From Streptomyces sp. NBC_00704 (GTDB taxonomy: Bacteria; Actinomycetota; Actinomycetes; Streptomycetales; Streptomycetaceae): DNA of 64,000 bases. The position numbers were made by a program, and so were the translations under genes. Positions within the stretch are counted from its first letter, which is position 1; every line of letters begins with the position of its first letter. This document shows, piece by piece, positions 1-9,655 of the stretch. The stretch is from the NCBI RefSeq assembly GCF_036226605.1, contig NZ_CP109000.1, positions 4,956,501 to 5,020,500 of the forward strand, given 5' to 3'. The notes under the pieces are model-generated. The model was not told where the DNA came from, made no database searches, and was given only the letters and a program-made list of their open reading frames with translations.

Positions 1-318
1 ATCAACCGGGCGCTCGCCTACTGCCAGTCGCAGATCACCAGGCCGGCGGAGACGGTGGTGGTGCTCGTCAGCGACCTGTACGAGGGAGGCATACGCGACG
101 AGATGCTCAAGCGGGTCGCGGCGATGAAGGCGTCGGGCGTGCAGTTCGTGGCGCTGCTCGCGCTGTCGGACGAAGGCGCGCCGGCCTACGACCGGGAACA
201 CGCGGCCGCCCTCGCGGCGCTCGGCGCACCGGCGTTCGCGTGCACCCCCGACCTGTTCCCGGAGGTGATGGCGGCGGCGTTGGAGAAGCGTCCGCTGCCC
301 GTCCCGGACGCGGGGTGA
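1..318 (+). CDS. VWA domain protein, C-terminal fragment
   Basis: The reading frame is open from the first base, so the gene begins outside the window. The visible 105 residues contain VVVLVSDLYEGG, the beta-strand plus acidic loop typical of von Willebrand A domains in CoxE-like proteins, followed by a helix (DEMLKRVAAMKASGVQFVALLAL) and a short tail rich in Ala and Leu. Such proteins usually sit next to a MoxR-type AAA+ ATPase and help it remodel or assemble metalloenzymes; the ATPase would lie to the left of the window and cannot be seen. The assignment rests on the fold signature only. Confidence 0.65.
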   Translation: MNRALAYCQSQITRPAETVVVLVSDLYEGGIRDEMLKRVAAMKASGVQFVALLALSDEGAPAYDREHAAALAALGAPAFACTPDLFPEVMAAALEKRPLPVPDAG

Positions 319-440
319 GTGAGCGACGACATGCAGGTGTGAGGCGAGCGGCTACTCATCGGTAACGGGGGCTTGCGCAACCTCGGGAGCCCCGTGCGAG
401 GATCGGGGCCACTCTGCCGCCGCACGGGAAGCGTCCTGCC

Positions 441-1430
441 TTGACCTCGTCCACCGCCCTGTCCGTCACCGCCCTGCGCGTCCCGCGCACCGCGGCCGGG
501 CGACGTGCGGTCGGGCGGCGAGCGGTCGGATGGCCTGCGGTCGGGCGGCGAGCGGTCGGGGGGCCTGCGGTCGGACGGCATGCGCTGCGGCTCGCGCTGC
601 TGGTCGGCGGGCTGACCGTGCTCGGGTTGTTCTGGGGCGGGGAGGCGCATGCGGCGGAGGGCGGTCCGACACCGGGCGGTCTCGTCGCCGGGATCTCGGC
701 CCCGGCCTCGATGTCGGCCCCGACGCGGGTGTCGGTGTCGCTGCCGGGATCAGCGTCGGTGTCGGTGCCGGCGTCCACGGCCGGGTCGGTGTCGGCCCCC
801 GCGCGGCTTTCCGTCTCGTTGCCGGTCCGGTTGCCGGCGGCGTCGGATCCGCCCGTCGTGTCCGCCCCGCCCCGCCCGCCGAGACTTCCATCCGTCCTGT
901 CGGTCCCCCGGCTGCCTTCCGTGTCCGGCATCCTCGGGGTTCCGCACGTTCCGGCTCTCCATCCGTCGTCGGCCTCGGTGTCGGCGTCGGCGTCGGGCGG
1001 GCGTGGGCCCGTGGTCGGCGGGGCGGTGCGGGGGCGGACAGGTCCGGCGGGGGCGGGCGTGGCGGCGACGGACGCGTCAGGCTCCGGGCCCGTGGGTTTC
1101 GTGGGCGGCGGATCCACGCGCGCCGCTCACCGGGTCCCGACGGCCCGTGACGGGCGTCCGGCCGCCGCCGGATCCGCGTCGCCCACCGCACGCCAGAGGC
1201 CGACCGGCGGACCGACCGGCGGGCAGGTCGGGGGGCCGTCCGGTGATCCGGCCGGTGCGTCGGCCGGCGGGCCGGCCTCCGACGGCGGTGTCCCGCGGCA
1301 CATGGACGCGCATGCCGTCGTCACGTCGCCGCACCGGCCGGTGCCGTGGCCCGCGCGAGGCGGTGCGGGGGACGGCGACCCCGCGGCCGCACAGGACAGG
1401 TACCGGGACGTCCCCCTCTTTCCCGGATAG
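441..1430 (+). CDS. Secreted, Ser/Val/Pro-rich repeat protein of unknown function
   Basis: A 329-residue frame that starts at a TTG 9 bp after a GGGAAG ribosome-binding site. Residues 20-50 are Arg/Val/Gly-rich and come from a 30-bp tandem duplication; residues 51-69 are a hydrophobic signal segment ending AHA-AEG near residue 71. The mature part is low complexity: first SVSVP-type repeats, then Pro/Arg/Gly-rich sequence, with no recognisable domain. Codon bias fits a Streptomyces gene and the signal peptide argues that it is real, but such sequence is hard to tell from noise. Inference: a cell-wall-associated or exported structural protein. It could instead be shorter, starting after the repeat. 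Confidence 0.45.
   Translation: MTSSTALSVTALRVPRTAAGRRAVGRRAVGWPAVGRRAVGGPAVGRHALRLALLVGGLTVLGLFWGGEAHAAEGGPTPGGLVAGISAPASMSAPTRVSVSLPGSASVSVPASTAGSVSAPARLSVSLPVRLPAASDPPVVSAPPRPPRLPSVLSVPRLPSVSGILGVPHVPALHPSSASVSASASGGRGPVVGGAVRGRTGPAGAGVAATDASGSGPVGFVGGGSTRAAHRVPTARDGRPAAAGSASPTARQRPTGGPTGGQVGGPSGDPAGASAGGPASDGGVPRHMDAHAVVTSPHRPVPWPARGGAGDGDPAAAQDRYRDVPLFPG
506..580 (+). repeat. 30-bp tandem duplication inside the secreted-protein gene
   Basis: Two adjacent 30-bp units (506-535 and 536-565), each beginning TGCGGTCGGGCGGCGAGCGG, differ only at a couple of bases, and a partial third copy follows. The unit is a multiple of three, so the frame is kept and the protein gains the motif GRRAVG/GPAVGR. 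It lengthens the positively charged region in front of the signal-peptide core. Confidence 0.7.
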
Positions 1431-2107
1431 ACGGCCCTCCCGGTTGGAGGGCCCTCCCAGTCGGGCGGCCCTCCCGGTCGGGCGTCGCGGTGTCTCCCCG
1501 GCGCAGCGTTCAGCCTCCGGCCGGATCCAGATCGCCGCCCCCTGGCGGCCGAGCCGCGCCCTCCCCGTTCTGCCGTCGCCGTGTCGTCGTTCCGTCGTTC
1601 CGTCGTCCCGCCGAACCATCGCCCCACCGAACCACCGAGCCACCGAACCACCACCGAACCATCGCCCCACCCATCGACTCCGTGAGGGGGTCGGTGCTCG
1701 GACGGCCGGAAGCCTTTCGGTCCGTCCGGCCCAGCCCTCACGGTCGGGGCGGGACGGCCCTCATTGGGGTGGGGGCCGTTCCGCCCTGAGCCCCTGAGGG
1801 GCTGCTCAGGGGGCCTCACCGGGCCAACCCCAGCCCGGTGAGGCCCCTCCGTGCGGCCCCGCCCGGCCCTCACATCCGGCACGGAGTGTCAGTGATCCCG
1901 GCATCATGTGACAGGTATCACCGCTCAGGTGTGACCCTCGATTTAGGGGCCTCCTGCAAGCAGCGATAACCTGCGAGACGGACATGCCGCGCGCTCGGTC
2001 ACCGTGTGCGCCTCCCTTGTGACAGACACCGGTCGGACGTCACGTTGCCCTCGCGGCACGCCCACGCAGACAACGAACCGCGAGATCACTGATAGGGACG
2101 GAAGCGC
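1431..2107. other. Gene-free region upstream of sucC
   Basis: No convincing gene is seen. 1569-1680 is low complexity (short CGTCGTTC-like and CCACCGAAC-like repeats). A strong hairpin at 1810-1847 marks the end of upstream transcription. The remainder, 1860-2107, should hold the sucCD promoter; GATAAC at 1965-1970 is a possible -10 but has no clear -35. The ribosome-binding site is the purine-rich stretch just before the GTG at 2108. Confidence 0.5.
1810..1847. terminator. Hairpin terminator
   Basis: GGGGCCTCACCGGGC and its exact reverse complement are separated by an 8-base loop. The stem is a perfect 15 bp. There is no U-run, as is common in Streptomyces, so it could act in both directions. 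Confidence 0.7.
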
Positions 2108-3286
2108 GTGGACCTGTTCGAGTACCAGGCGAGGGACCTCTTCGCCAAGCACGATGTACCGGTGCTGGCCGGTGAAGTCATCGACACGCCTGAGGCGGCC
2201 CGCGCAGCCACCGAGCGTCTCGGTGGCAAGTCCGTCGTCAAGGCCCAGGTGAAGGTCGGCGGCCGCGGCAAGGCCGGCGGCGTCAAGCTCGCCGCCTCCG
2301 CCGACGAGGCCGTGGAGCACGCGACCAACATCCTCGGCATGGACATCAAGGGCCACACGGTCCACAAGGTGATGATCGCCGAGACGGCCCCGGAGATCCT
2401 GGAGGAGTACTACGTCTCCTTCCTCCTGGACCGTGCCAACCGCACCTTCCTCTCCATCGCGTCCGTCGAGGGCGGCATGGAGATCGAGGAGGTGGCGGAG
2501 ACCCGCCCCGAGGCCGTCGCCAAGACGCCGATCGACGCCAACGTGGGTGTGACCCCCGAGGTCGCCCGCCAGATCGTCGAGGCCGCGAACTTCCCGGCCG
2601 AGGTGGCCGACAAGGTCGCGAACGTCCTGGTCACCCTGTGGAAGACCTTCCTCGAGGAGGACGCCCTTCTCGTCGAGGTCAACCCGCTGGCCAAGGTCGC
2701 CTCCGGTGACGTCATCGCCCTCGACGGCAAGGTCTCACTGGACGAGAACGCCGAGTTCCGCCAGCCGGACCACGAGGCCCTCCAGGACAAGGACTCGGCG
2801 AACCCGCTCGAGGCCGCGGCCAAGGAGAAGAACCTCAACTACGTCAAGCTCGACGGCGAGGTCGGCATCATCGGCAACGGCGCGGGTCTCGTCATGAGCA
2901 CCCTGGACGTCGTCGCGTACGCCGGTGAGGCCCACGGCGGCGTCAAGCCCGCCAACTTCCTCGACATCGGCGGCGGCGCGTCCGCGGCCGTCATGGCGAA
3001 CGGCCTGGAGATCATCCTGGGCGACCCGGACGTCAAGTCCGTGTTCGTCAACGTCTTCGGCGGCATCACCGCGTGTGACGAGGTCGCCAACGGCATCGTC
3101 CAGGCGCTTCAGCTCCTCGCGGACAAGGGCGAGGAAGTCACCAAGCCGCTGGTCGTCCGTCTGGACGGCAACAACGCCGAGCTGGGTCGCAAGATCCTCT
3201 CCGACGCCAACCACCCGCTGGTGCAGCGCGTGGACACCATGGACGGCGCGGCCGACAAGGCCGCCGAGCTCGCGGCTGCGAAGTAA
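2108..3286 (+). CDS. sucC: Succinyl-CoA synthetase (ADP-forming) beta subunit
   Basis: Converts succinyl-CoA, phosphate and ADP to succinate, CoA and ATP in the TCA cycle, together with the alpha subunit encoded next. The protein has 392 residues, the normal family length. It starts [15 protein letters not shown], the standard SucC N terminus, has the ATP-grasp glycine-rich segment [10 protein letters not shown] at residues 51-60, and a C-terminal CoA-ligase domain with GNGAGLVM and NIFGG-like NVFGGI. It starts with GTG at 2108. sucD follows after 21 bp and the pair ends at the hairpin at 4211-4255, so they form a two-gene operon. Confidence 0.97.
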   Translation: MDLFEYQARDLFAKHDVPVLAGEVIDTPEAARAATERLGGKSVVKAQVKVGGRGKAGGVKLAASADEAVEHATNILGMDIKGHTVHKVMIAETAPEILEEYYVSFLLDRANRTFLSIASVEGGMEIEEVAETRPEAVAKTPIDANVGVTPEVARQIVEAANFPAEVADKVANVLVTLWKTFLEEDALLVEVNPLAKVASGDVIALDGKVSLDENAEFRQPDHEALQDKDSANPLEAAAKEKNLNYVKLDGEVGIIGNGAGLVMSTLDVVAYAGEAHGGVKPANFLDIGGGASAAVMANGLEIILGDPDVKSVFVNVFGGITACDEVANGIVQALQLLADKGEEVTKPLVVRLDGNNAELGRKILSDANHPLVQRVDTMDGAADKAAELAAAK

Positions 3287-3307
3287 GGGAAGAGGGACAG
3301 AACAGCC

Positions 3308-4195
3308 ATGGCTATCTTCCTGAACAAGGACAGCAAGGTCATCGTCCAGGGCATGACCGGTGCCACGGGCATGAAGCACACCAAGCTCATGCTGGCGGAC
3401 GGCACCAACATCGTCGGCGGCGTGAACCCCCGCAAGGCGGGCACCTCCGTCGACTTCGACGGCACCGAGATCCCGGTGTTCGGCACGGTCGCCGAGGCGA
3501 TCGAGAAGACGGGCGCGAACGTGTCCGTCCTCTTCGTGCCGCCGGCCTTCGCGAAGGCCGCCGTCGTCGAGGCGATCGACGCGGAGATTCCGCTGGCCGT
3601 CGTCATCACCGAGGGCATCGCCGTCCACGACTCGGCCGCGTTCTACGCGTACGCCGTGTCGCAGGGCAACAAGACCCGGATCATCGGCCCGAACTGCCCC
3701 GGCCTCATCACGCCGGGCCAGTCGAACGCCGGCATCATCCCGGGCGACATCACCAAGCCGGGCCGCATCGGCCTGGTGTCGAAGTCCGGCACGCTGACCT
3801 ACCAGATGATGTACGAGCTGCGCGACATCGGCTTCTCGTCCGCCGTCGGCATCGGTGGCGACCCGGTCATCGGCACGACGCACATCGACGCGCTCGCCGC
3901 GTTCGAGGCCGACCCCGACACCGACCTGATCGTCATGATCGGTGAGATCGGCGGCGACGCCGAGGAGCGGGCCGCGGCCTTCATCAAGGACAACGTGAAG
4001 AAGCCGGTCGTCGGCTACGTCGCGGGCTTCACCGCGCCCGAGGGCAAGACGATGGGCCACGCCGGCGCCATCGTCTCGGGTTCCTCCGGTACGGCCGCCG
4101 CGAAGAAGGAGGCCCTCGAGGCCGCCGGCGTCAAGGTCGGCAAGACGCCGACCGAGACGGCGAAGCTGGCGCGCGAGATCCTCGCCGCGGGCTGA
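3308..4195 (+). CDS. sucD: Succinyl-CoA synthetase alpha subunit
   Basis: Alpha subunit of succinyl-CoA synthetase, which binds CoA and carries the phosphohistidine intermediate. The protein has 295 residues. The N-terminal Rossmann fold shows [13 protein letters not shown], and the active-site histidine lies in [10 protein letters not shown] (His251). The ATG at 3308 follows GGGAAGAGGGACAG, a good ribosome-binding region. Second gene of the sucCD operon; a strong terminator follows within 20 bp. Confidence 0.97.
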   Translation: MAIFLNKDSKVIVQGMTGATGMKHTKLMLADGTNIVGGVNPRKAGTSVDFDGTEIPVFGTVAEAIEKTGANVSVLFVPPAFAKAAVVEAIDAEIPLAVVITEGIAVHDSAAFYAYAVSQGNKTRIIGPNCPGLITPGQSNAGIIPGDITKPGRIGLVSKSGTLTYQMMYELRDIGFSSAVGIGGDPVIGTTHIDALAAFEADPDTDLIVMIGEIGGDAEERAAAFIKDNVKKPVVGYVAGFTAPEGKTMGHAGAIVSGSSGTAAAKKEALEAAGVKVGKTPTETAKLAREILAAG

Positions 4196-4210
4196 GCCCC
4201 GCACCGCCGA

Positions 4211-4255
4211 ACGTCAGTGGGCCCGCCTCCCTCGTGGAGGCGGGCCCACTGACGT
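4211..4255. terminator. Strong hairpin terminator after sucCD
   Basis: A perfect 20-bp stem (ACGTCAGTGGGCCCGCCTCC and its complement) with a 5-base loop. It lies between sucD and the convergent minus-strand gene ending at 4279, so it probably stops transcription from both sides. Confidence 0.9.
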
Positions 4256-4278
4256 CGCGCCCCCGGCCGGGCCGGCGC

Positions 4279-5403
4279 TCATCTCGGTTCGGGGAGCATC
4301 CGCTGGGGGCCGTGGCCCGTCGTCGAGCGCAGCTTCGCCCGCAGTCTCAGTTCCGCGCCCGAGAGCGGGCCCGGCACGGACCGCGGTGGCACGCCCCGCA
4401 CGGTCGCGCCCGGCGGCACGGGAGGTTCGTACCGCGTGGGGGCCGTGCGCAGGGTCAGGGCCGTCGCGCCGATGATCACGACGGTGGACGCGATCGCCGC
4501 GCGCGTCCAGAAGGCGGCCCGCTGCTCGCTGCCCGTCCGCACCGCGGACGCCCTGGCCGCGCGCAGCCGCTGGGCGGACGCCGCCTCCGCGAGCCGCCGG
4601 TGCAGCAGGGCCGGGTCCGCCAGTTCGGGCAGCCGCGCGGCGATCTCCTCCCGCGCGCGCAGCAGCCGGTTCGCCGTCGCCGGTGTGCTCGCCTCGGCCT
4701 CGGCGGCCGTCTCGGGCAGGTCGAGGCCGACGCCGTCGTAGAGCAGGAGCGTGCGGCGGCACGGTGCGGGGAGGGACAGGAGGACGTCGAGCAGGGCGCG
4801 GTCGGGCGCGTCTGCTGGAGGAGGTTCCGGATGGCGGTAGCGGGGGCGGAACCGGTGCCAGGGGGAGAGCGCGTACTCGTAGGCCGTGGCCCGCACCCAG
4901 CCCGCCGGGTCGCGGTCCACGGCCACCTCGGGCCAGCGCTGCCAGGCGGTCTGGAACGCGCGCTCGACCGATTCACGCGCGAGGTCGCGACGGCCGCAGA
5001 GCAGATAGGCCTGCCGGACGAGCGCGGGGGCGCAGAACGCGTAGAGCGCGTCGAAGGCCTGAGCGGGCGTCAGGGCGGCACGGGCGGGGGGAGGCCCCGG
5101 CTCGGTCCCCGCCTCGGCGGCTGCGACGGTCCCCGCGTCGGCGGCTGTGACGGCTCCTGCGTTGGCGGACGGGATGGTGTCAGCGTCGGCGGGTGTGACG
5201 GTGTCGGCGTTCGCGTCGGCGTTCGCGTCGGCGGGTGTGGAAGCAGGCGCGGGGGCGTGCGTGTCGGCGCGCGCCGGTTCCGGGTTCGCGCCGGGTGGTT
5301 GCGGGCGGCTGCCGGGACGTACCGTCACCGGCGGTCGAGGCGCGGCCTCCTGGGTGTCCGTCACCTGGCCCGCCGTGCCAGCGCTGCCCGCCTGCCGCGT
5401 CAC
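4279..5403 (-). CDS. Sigma-70-like protein with Ala/Asp-repeat linker and a C-terminal membrane segment
   Basis: The GTG at 5403 is chosen because AAGGGG sits 6 bp upstream; it gives 374 residues. Residues 112-185 resemble ECF-type region 2 ([22 protein letters not shown], then [14 protein letters not shown] and [14 protein letters not shown]), and 200-265 resemble region 4 ([30 protein letters not shown], then [15 protein letters not shown]). Residues 45-108 are a linker built from ADAN/ADADT-like repeats, and residues 301-318 form a hydrophobic, probably transmembrane, helix. The Streptomyces family is annotated as sigma factor or hypothetical. A membrane helix after region 4 is unusual for a true sigma factor; it may act as a membrane-held regulator. 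Divergent from the DUF6350 gene. Confidence 0.75.
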   Translation of the reverse strand: MTRQAGSAGTAGQVTDTQEAAPRPPVTVRPGSRPQPPGANPEPARADTHAPAPASTPADANADANADTVTPADADTIPSANAGAVTAADAGTVAAAEAGTEPGPPPARAALTPAQAFDALYAFCAPALVRQAYLLCGRRDLARESVERAFQTAWQRWPEVAVDRDPAGWVRATAYEYALSPWHRFRPRYRHPEPPPADAPDRALLDVLLSLPAPCRRTLLLYDGVGLDLPETAAEAEASTPATANRLLRAREEIAARLPELADPALLHRRLAEAASAQRLRAARASAVRTGSEQRAAFWTRAAIASTVVIIGATALTLRTAPTRYEPPVPPGATVRGVPPRSVPGPLSGAELRLRAKLRSTTGHGPQRMLPEPR

Positions 5404-5508
5404 GAGATGCCCCTTCGCCCGAAAAAGTACATAAACGCATATTGAGCGACACAGCGGTGGTTCGCCTGTTACGACGGGAAAGCGCGTGTCGTTGGGAGCA
5501 TGGCCGTC

Positions 5509-7467
5509 GTGATCCAGATGACCGCTCGTCGACTGTCGTTGCCGCCCCTGCGCACCCGGATGCGCGACCGATCTCCCGGACTGGCCGCGGGCCTGCTGGG
5601 CGGGGTGCTCGCCGCCGGACTCGGACTCGCTTCGTTCGCCGTGCTCGTGATGGTGCTGTGGATCAGCTCCCCCTATCCCGACAGCGGGCCCGGCGGCGCG
5701 CTGCACGTCGCCGCGGCGCTCTGGCTGCTGGCCCACGGCGCGGAACTGGTCCGGGTGGACACCCTCTCCGGCGTTCCTGCCCCGGTCGGCGTCACACCGC
5801 TGCTGCTGCTCGTGCTGCCGGTGTGGCTGGTGCGGCGCGCCGCACGGGACGCCGTGGACGGGGGCGACGGCGAGGACGGCGGCGCGGACGACGACGTCCC
5901 CGTGAGCGGCCGCGCGGTGTGGGCCGGCGTGGTGGCCGGCTACCTCGCGGTCGGCGCGGGCATCGCCTGCTACGCGGCGTCCGGCGGAGCCCTGCGGCCC
6001 TCATGGGGGTGGACGGCGTTCTGCGTGCCGGCGGTCGCCGTGCCGGCCGCCGGGGCGGGGGTGTGGTCGGCGCTCGGCCGCCCGCGCGAGCCGGTGGACA
6101 GCGTGCCGGTCGTGCTGCCGCGAGGCCTGCGACGGCTGTTCCCCGGAGCCGACGGACGCGAGCGGCTCGGCGCGGCCGGGCGGGCCGCCGGGGCCGGTGC
6201 CGGGGTGCTCCTCGGGGGCGGGGCCCTGCTGGTGGCGGTGTCGTCGGTGTGGCACCTGGGCTCGGCCCGCGCGGCGTTCCTCCAGGTGACGGAGGGCTGG
6301 TCGGGGCGGTTCGCGGTGCTGCTGCTGTGCGTGGCGTTGGTGCCCAACGCGGCGGTGTGGGCCGCCTCGTACGCCCTCGGGCCGGGGTACGCCCTCGGCG
6401 TGGGGCACGCGGTGGCCCCCCTGTCCTCCGCCCCCGCTCCCTTTCTGCCGCCGTTCCCGCTGCTGGCGGCGGTGCCGGAGGCGGGGGGCGGGACGCCCTG
6501 GAACTGGGCGACGGGGGTGACGCCGCTCGCGGCCGCGGTGACGGTGGGGGTCTTCGTGGCGCGGGCCGGGGGAGCGGCCGGGGCGGGCGGAGGCACGGGC
6601 GGAGGCACGGGCGCGGTCGGGTGGTCGCCAGGGAGGACCGCCGGGGTCGTCGTGCTGGCGGGGGCCGGGTGCGGGGTGCTGATGGGCGCGCTGGCGGGGA
6701 TGGCCGGCGGGCCCCTCGGGGTCGCCGCGCTCGCCCGGTTCGGGCCGGTGTGGTGGCAGGTCGGGGGTGCGGTGGTGCTGTGGGTCGTGGGGGTGGGCGT
6801 GCCGGTGGCCCTGTGCGTGCGCGGGTGGTGCGGCTGGCGGCGACGGAGGGCGTCCGGGGGGGAGCCGGGCGGGCGGCGAGGTTCGCGGGACCGGTCGAAC
6901 TCGGGAGGCCCGGCGGGCTCGGAGGCCGCGGGGCTGTACGACTTCTCGTCGGCCGAGGCGGGCGAGGCGGGCGGTGCCCAGGTGACGGCGGAGCACGGGG
7001 AGGTCGTCGAGGCGACTCCGCCCTACGGGGCGGTCGAGAGGGGCGGGCTCGTCACCGCGTTCGCGGACGCCGAGCCGCTTCCGCCCGCCGTCCCCTTCCC
7101 CTTCCCGGGGCCGGACGCGTCCGCCGGTCCACTGCCGTTCACCGGGCCGAACGCGTCCGCCGGCCCACTCCCGTTCACCGGGTTCGCCGCACCTGCCGCG
7201 CCCGTCCCGTACGCCCAGGCCCCAGCACCCGTCGAGCCCATCGAGCCCATCGAGCCCGTCGAGCCCACTGGATCCGTCACTGCGACCACCCCCACCGTCC
7301 CCGTCGCCCTCACCGCCCCAGCCACCTCCGTCGGCTGGGAGACCGCGGCGTCGGAGACCGGCGAGCCGGAGGAGTGGGAGAGGGCCAGGGAGGCCCGGTG
7401 GGCCGCGTTGCGGGAGGCGGGGGAGGACGGCGCGGGCGGCGCGGACGGTACGCAGCCGCGGCGGTGA
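5509..7467 (+). CDS. DUF6350 family polytopic membrane protein
   Basis: About 650 residues. Residues 1-430 contain about ten hydrophobic helices (for example [59 protein letters not shown]), followed by a long Ala/Pro/Glu-rich cytoplasmic tail with [11 protein letters not shown] repeats and a conserved-looking [18 protein letters not shown] end. This matches the actinobacterial DUF6350 membrane family, sometimes called cell division protein PerM-like; the function is not established. Start choice: the ATG at 5500 is only 1 bp after GGGAG, so the GTG at 5509 (10-bp spacing) or ATG at 5518 is preferred. In Streptomyces this gene regularly precedes purN-purH. Confidence 0.8.
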   Translation: MIQMTARRLSLPPLRTRMRDRSPGLAAGLLGGVLAAGLGLASFAVLVMVLWISSPYPDSGPGGALHVAAALWLLAHGAELVRVDTLSGVPAPVGVTPLLLLVLPVWLVRRAARDAVDGGDGEDGGADDDVPVSGRAVWAGVVAGYLAVGAGIACYAASGGALRPSWGWTAFCVPAVAVPAAGAGVWSALGRPREPVDSVPVVLPRGLRRLFPGADGRERLGAAGRAAGAGAGVLLGGGALLVAVSSVWHLGSARAAFLQVTEGWSGRFAVLLLCVALVPNAAVWAASYALGPGYALGVGHAVAPLSSAPAPFLPPFPLLAAVPEAGGGTPWNWATGVTPLAAAVTVGVFVARAGGAAGAGGGTGGGTGAVGWSPGRTAGVVVLAGAGCGVLMGALAGMAGGPLGVAALARFGPVWWQVGGAVVLWVVGVGVPVALCVRGWCGWRRRRASGGEPGGRRGSRDRSNSGGPAGSEAAGLYDFSSAEAGEAGGAQVTAEHGEVVEATPPYGAVERGGLVTAFADAEPLPPAVPFPFPGPDASAGPLPFTGPNASAGPLPFTGFAAPAAPVPYAQAPAPVEPIEPIEPVEPTGSVTATTPTVPVALTAPATSVGWETAASETGEPEEWERAREARWAALREAGEDGAGGADGTQPRR

Positions 7468-7958
7468 CACCGCGGACCCACTCCCGCCGCACTCACCGCC
7501 CCGGCGGCCCTGCGCACCCGACACGCACCGCTCCCGCTACCCCCACGCCCCCGCCGCACGCACCGCCCGACGGCCTCCGTGCCCCGCGGTCCCGCAGTCT
7601 CGGCGCTCCGGACGGCCTCCGTGTCCCGCGGTCCCGCAGTCTCGGCGCTCCGGACGGCCTCCGTGTCCCGCGGTCCCGCAGTCTCGGCGCTCCGGACGGC
7701 CTCCGTGTCCCGCGGTCCCGCAGTCTCGGCGCTCCGGACGGCCTCCGCGCCCCGCGGTCCCGCAGCCTCCGCGCTCCGGACGGCCTCCGCGGCCCGCGGT
7801 CCCGCAGTCTCCGCGGTCCCGCGGCCTCCGCGCCCCGCGCGCGCCCCGCGGCCTCCGCTTGCCCGGCTGCCTTCGCGCACCCGGTGCGTCAGGCGTTCGC
7901 ACCCCGCGCGTCAGGCGTTCGCGCCCCCGGTGCGTCAGGCCTTCGCGCGCCCGGTGCG
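7468..7958. other. Gene-free stretch made mostly of tandem repeats
   Basis: Between the end of the DUF6350 gene and the convergent membrane-protein gene there is no recognisable coding sequence. Most of the interval consists of the 42-bp array at 7569-7820 and the 22/24-bp array at 7881-7976. Because 42 is divisible by three, several frames stay open through the array; these are not taken as genes. Confidence 0.7.
7569..7820. repeat. Minisatellite of about six 42-bp units
   Basis: The unit begins GACGGCCTCCGTGTCCCGCG and ends AGTCTCGGCGCTCCG. Copies run 7569-7610, 7611-7652, 7653-7694, 7695-7736, 7737-7778 and a degenerate sixth at 7779-7820. Copies 2-4 are identical by eye; the outer copies carry point changes, the pattern expected of recent expansion by slippage or unequal crossover. 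Confidence 0.9.
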
Positions 7959-7976
7959 TCAGGCGTTCGCGCCCAG
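7881..7976. repeat. Four 22/24-bp repeats copying the 3' end of the adjacent gene
   Basis: The unit is CCCGGTGCGTCAGGCGTTCG plus CGCC, present four times with small changes. The copy nearest 7976 contains the last four codons and the TGA stop of the minus-strand gene ending at 7959 (GGCGCGAACGCCTGA on that strand). The other copies are therefore duplicated gene ends lying downstream of the real stop. Confidence 0.8.
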
Positions 7977-8714
7977 GATGTCTCTGAGCTGCTTGGGGAG
8001 GAGGTCGTCGCAGGACTGCTTCGCCTCGTTGGTGAGGGCGTCGTTGGTGCACGTGTAGTAGTCGTTGTAGACCAGGTGCGCGGTGAAGCTGGCGGCGACC
8101 ATGGCCAGTGCCAGGGAGGCGGTGACCAGGCCGGTGATGGCGGCGGTGCGTTGGGGGCGGCCGCTCGTCTCGGGGGCGGGCGGGGCGTCCGGGTCCGGGG
8201 TGCGGGGCTTGGCGCGCAGGGCGCTGATGCCCCAGTTCAGGGCGAGCGCGCCGAGCAGCAGGGCCACGTAGGGCCAGCCGAAGAGGACGAAGAAGAAGGC
8301 CCACATGCCGCTCAGGAGGGCGTAGCGCGCGTGGCGCTGGGCGGGGTCCGTCGGGTCCCAGCGCTTGCCGGGATCGCCGCCGGGGCCGCTCGGGCCGCCG
8401 TTCTCGGGGTTGCCGCCGGGGCGCTCGCCGAAGCCGCCGGGGGAGCGGCCCGGCTGCCGGTCGCTCCACTGGCCGCCCCACGGGGAGCGTCCCTCGTCGG
8501 GTTCGCCGCCCGCCGGTCGGCGGGGCTGCCACGGGCGGTCGGGTGCGCCCTCCGGCGGCGGCGCGAAGGGGTTGTCGTCCTCGGGCGGCTTGTTCTCGTC
8601 CGACGGGGCGTCCGCGGGAGAGGCGGGGCGCTCTCGCAGCAGCACGACGCCGCGCTCCCCTCCCTGCGGTGACTGCGGGGGGAGCGTGAGCAGTCGCAGA
8701 CTGCGGTCCGGCAT
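7959..8714 (-). CDS. Small membrane protein with Pro/Gly-rich cytoplasmic N terminus
   Basis: About 251 residues from the ATG at 8714 (or a TTG at 8717, which has AGGGGAAG 8 bp upstream). The first 125 residues are Pro/Gly/Arg-rich and disordered-looking. Two hydrophobic helices follow ([23 protein letters not shown] and [21 protein letters not shown]), then a short external tail with two Cys ([21 protein letters not shown]) ending ILGANA. Found in Streptomyces next to purN; no function known. A longer frame reaches 8813, but that part lacks a ribosome-binding site. The 3' end lies in a repeat array. Confidence 0.75.
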   Translation of the reverse strand: MPDRSLRLLTLPPQSPQGGERGVVLLRERPASPADAPSDENKPPEDDNPFAPPPEGAPDRPWQPRRPAGGEPDEGRSPWGGQWSDRQPGRSPGGFGERPGGNPENGGPSGPGGDPGKRWDPTDPAQRHARYALLSGMWAFFFVLFGWPYVALLLGALALNWGISALRAKPRTPDPDAPPAPETSGRPQRTAAITGLVTASLALAMVAASFTAHLVYNDYYTCTNDALTNEAKQSCDDLLPKQLRDILGANA

Positions 8715-9025
8715 CAAGTGAGCGTCTTCCCCTAGGTGATACGGCTGTCTGGCCTGAACGGATGTGGCTGTCACTCCGGGAACGCGCCGCACGGCGGCCG
8801 CGTTCCCGATCACGCCCGCGTCCCGTTCCTCGCAGACGCTACCTCCCGGCCACGCCCCCGTCCCGTGGGGGCCGTCCGGTGTGCCGGTATCGTTGCTGGC
8901 GGTCGGCTGCTTCGTAGGCTTCCCCGTATCCGGGGGCGCGATGCATTCGTACGAAAGTACAAGCCCGCGTGAAGTCCGCGTACGCCCACCGCCTTGTACG
9001 TGCTTCCCCGAGAAAGGGCCTCACC
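8715..9025. other. Intergenic region between the membrane protein and purN
   Basis: Holds the divergent control region. TATCGT at 8888-8893 and TACAAG near 8957 are weak -10 candidates for purN. TTCGTACGAA at 8946-8955 is a perfect 10-bp palindrome of unknown meaning. I looked for a ZTP riboswitch core (GGGGAGC and CCGNGCGCCUGGGC) and did not find one here. Confidence 0.4.
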
Positions 9026-9655
9026 GTGGCCGCCAAGCCCGTGGCCAAGCGCCTCGTCGTGCTGGTCTCCGGATCCGGTACGAATCTCCAGGCGCTCCTC
9101 GACGCCGTCGCGACCGCGGGCGTCGACGCCTACGGCGCGCAGGTCGTGGCCGTCGGAGCCGACCGCGGGGGCGTCGAGGGTCTCGCCCGGGCCGAGCGGG
9201 CCGGCATCCCCACCTTCGTCTGCCGGGTCAAGGACTTCGGAAGCCGTGAGGAGTGGGACGCCGCGCTCGCGGAGGCCGTGGCCGCCCACGAGCCGGACCT
9301 GGTGGTGTCCGCCGGGTTCATGAAGGTCGTGGGCAAGGAGTTCCTCGCGCGGTACGGCGGGCGGTTCGTCAACACCCACCCCGCTCTCCTCCCCAGTTTC
9401 CCGGGAGCCCACGGTGTGCGCGACGCGCTCGCGTACGGCGTGAAGGTCACCGGCTGCACCGTCCACTTCGTCGACGACGGCGTCGACACCGGACCGATCA
9501 TCGCCCAGGGCGTGGTCGAGGTCCGGGACGAGGACGACGAGAGCGCTCTGCACGAGCGCATCAAGGAAGTCGAGCGAAGGCTGCTCGTCGAGGTCGTGGG
9601 GCGGCTCGCCCGCAACGGCCATCGCATTGAGGGACGAAAGGTAGTTATCCAGTGA
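9026..9655 (+). CDS. purN: Phosphoribosylglycinamide formyltransferase
   Basis: Transfers the formyl group of 10-formyl-THF to GAR in purine synthesis. The protein has 209 residues. The start is the GTG at 9026, 7 bp after AGAAAGGG. The N terminus has the GAR-binding [16 protein letters not shown]; the catalytic Asn and His lie in [17 protein letters not shown] and the catalytic Asp in [13 protein letters not shown]. The stop overlaps the purH start (GTGA), so the two are translationally coupled. This is the usual actinobacterial purNH operon. Confidence 0.97.
   Translation: MAAKPVAKRLVVLVSGSGTNLQALLDAVATAGVDAYGAQVVAVGADRGGVEGLARAERAGIPTFVCRVKDFGSREEWDAALAEAVAAHEPDLVVSAGFMKVVGKEFLARYGGRFVNTHPALLPSFPGAHGVRDALAYGVKVTGCTVHFVDDGVDTGPIIAQGVVEVRDEDDESALHERIKEVERRLLVEVVGRLARNGHRIEGRKVVIQ

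Noticed and set aside
7569-7820. Tandem array considered as a CRISPR
   Set aside because: The units abut with no spacers between them, and there are no cas genes in the window.
5235-8672. A 1145-codon plus-strand frame covering the DUF6350 gene and the repeats
   Set aside because: Out of frame with the recognisable membrane protein and dominated by Arg/Gly; open only because of GC bias and a 42-bp repeat.
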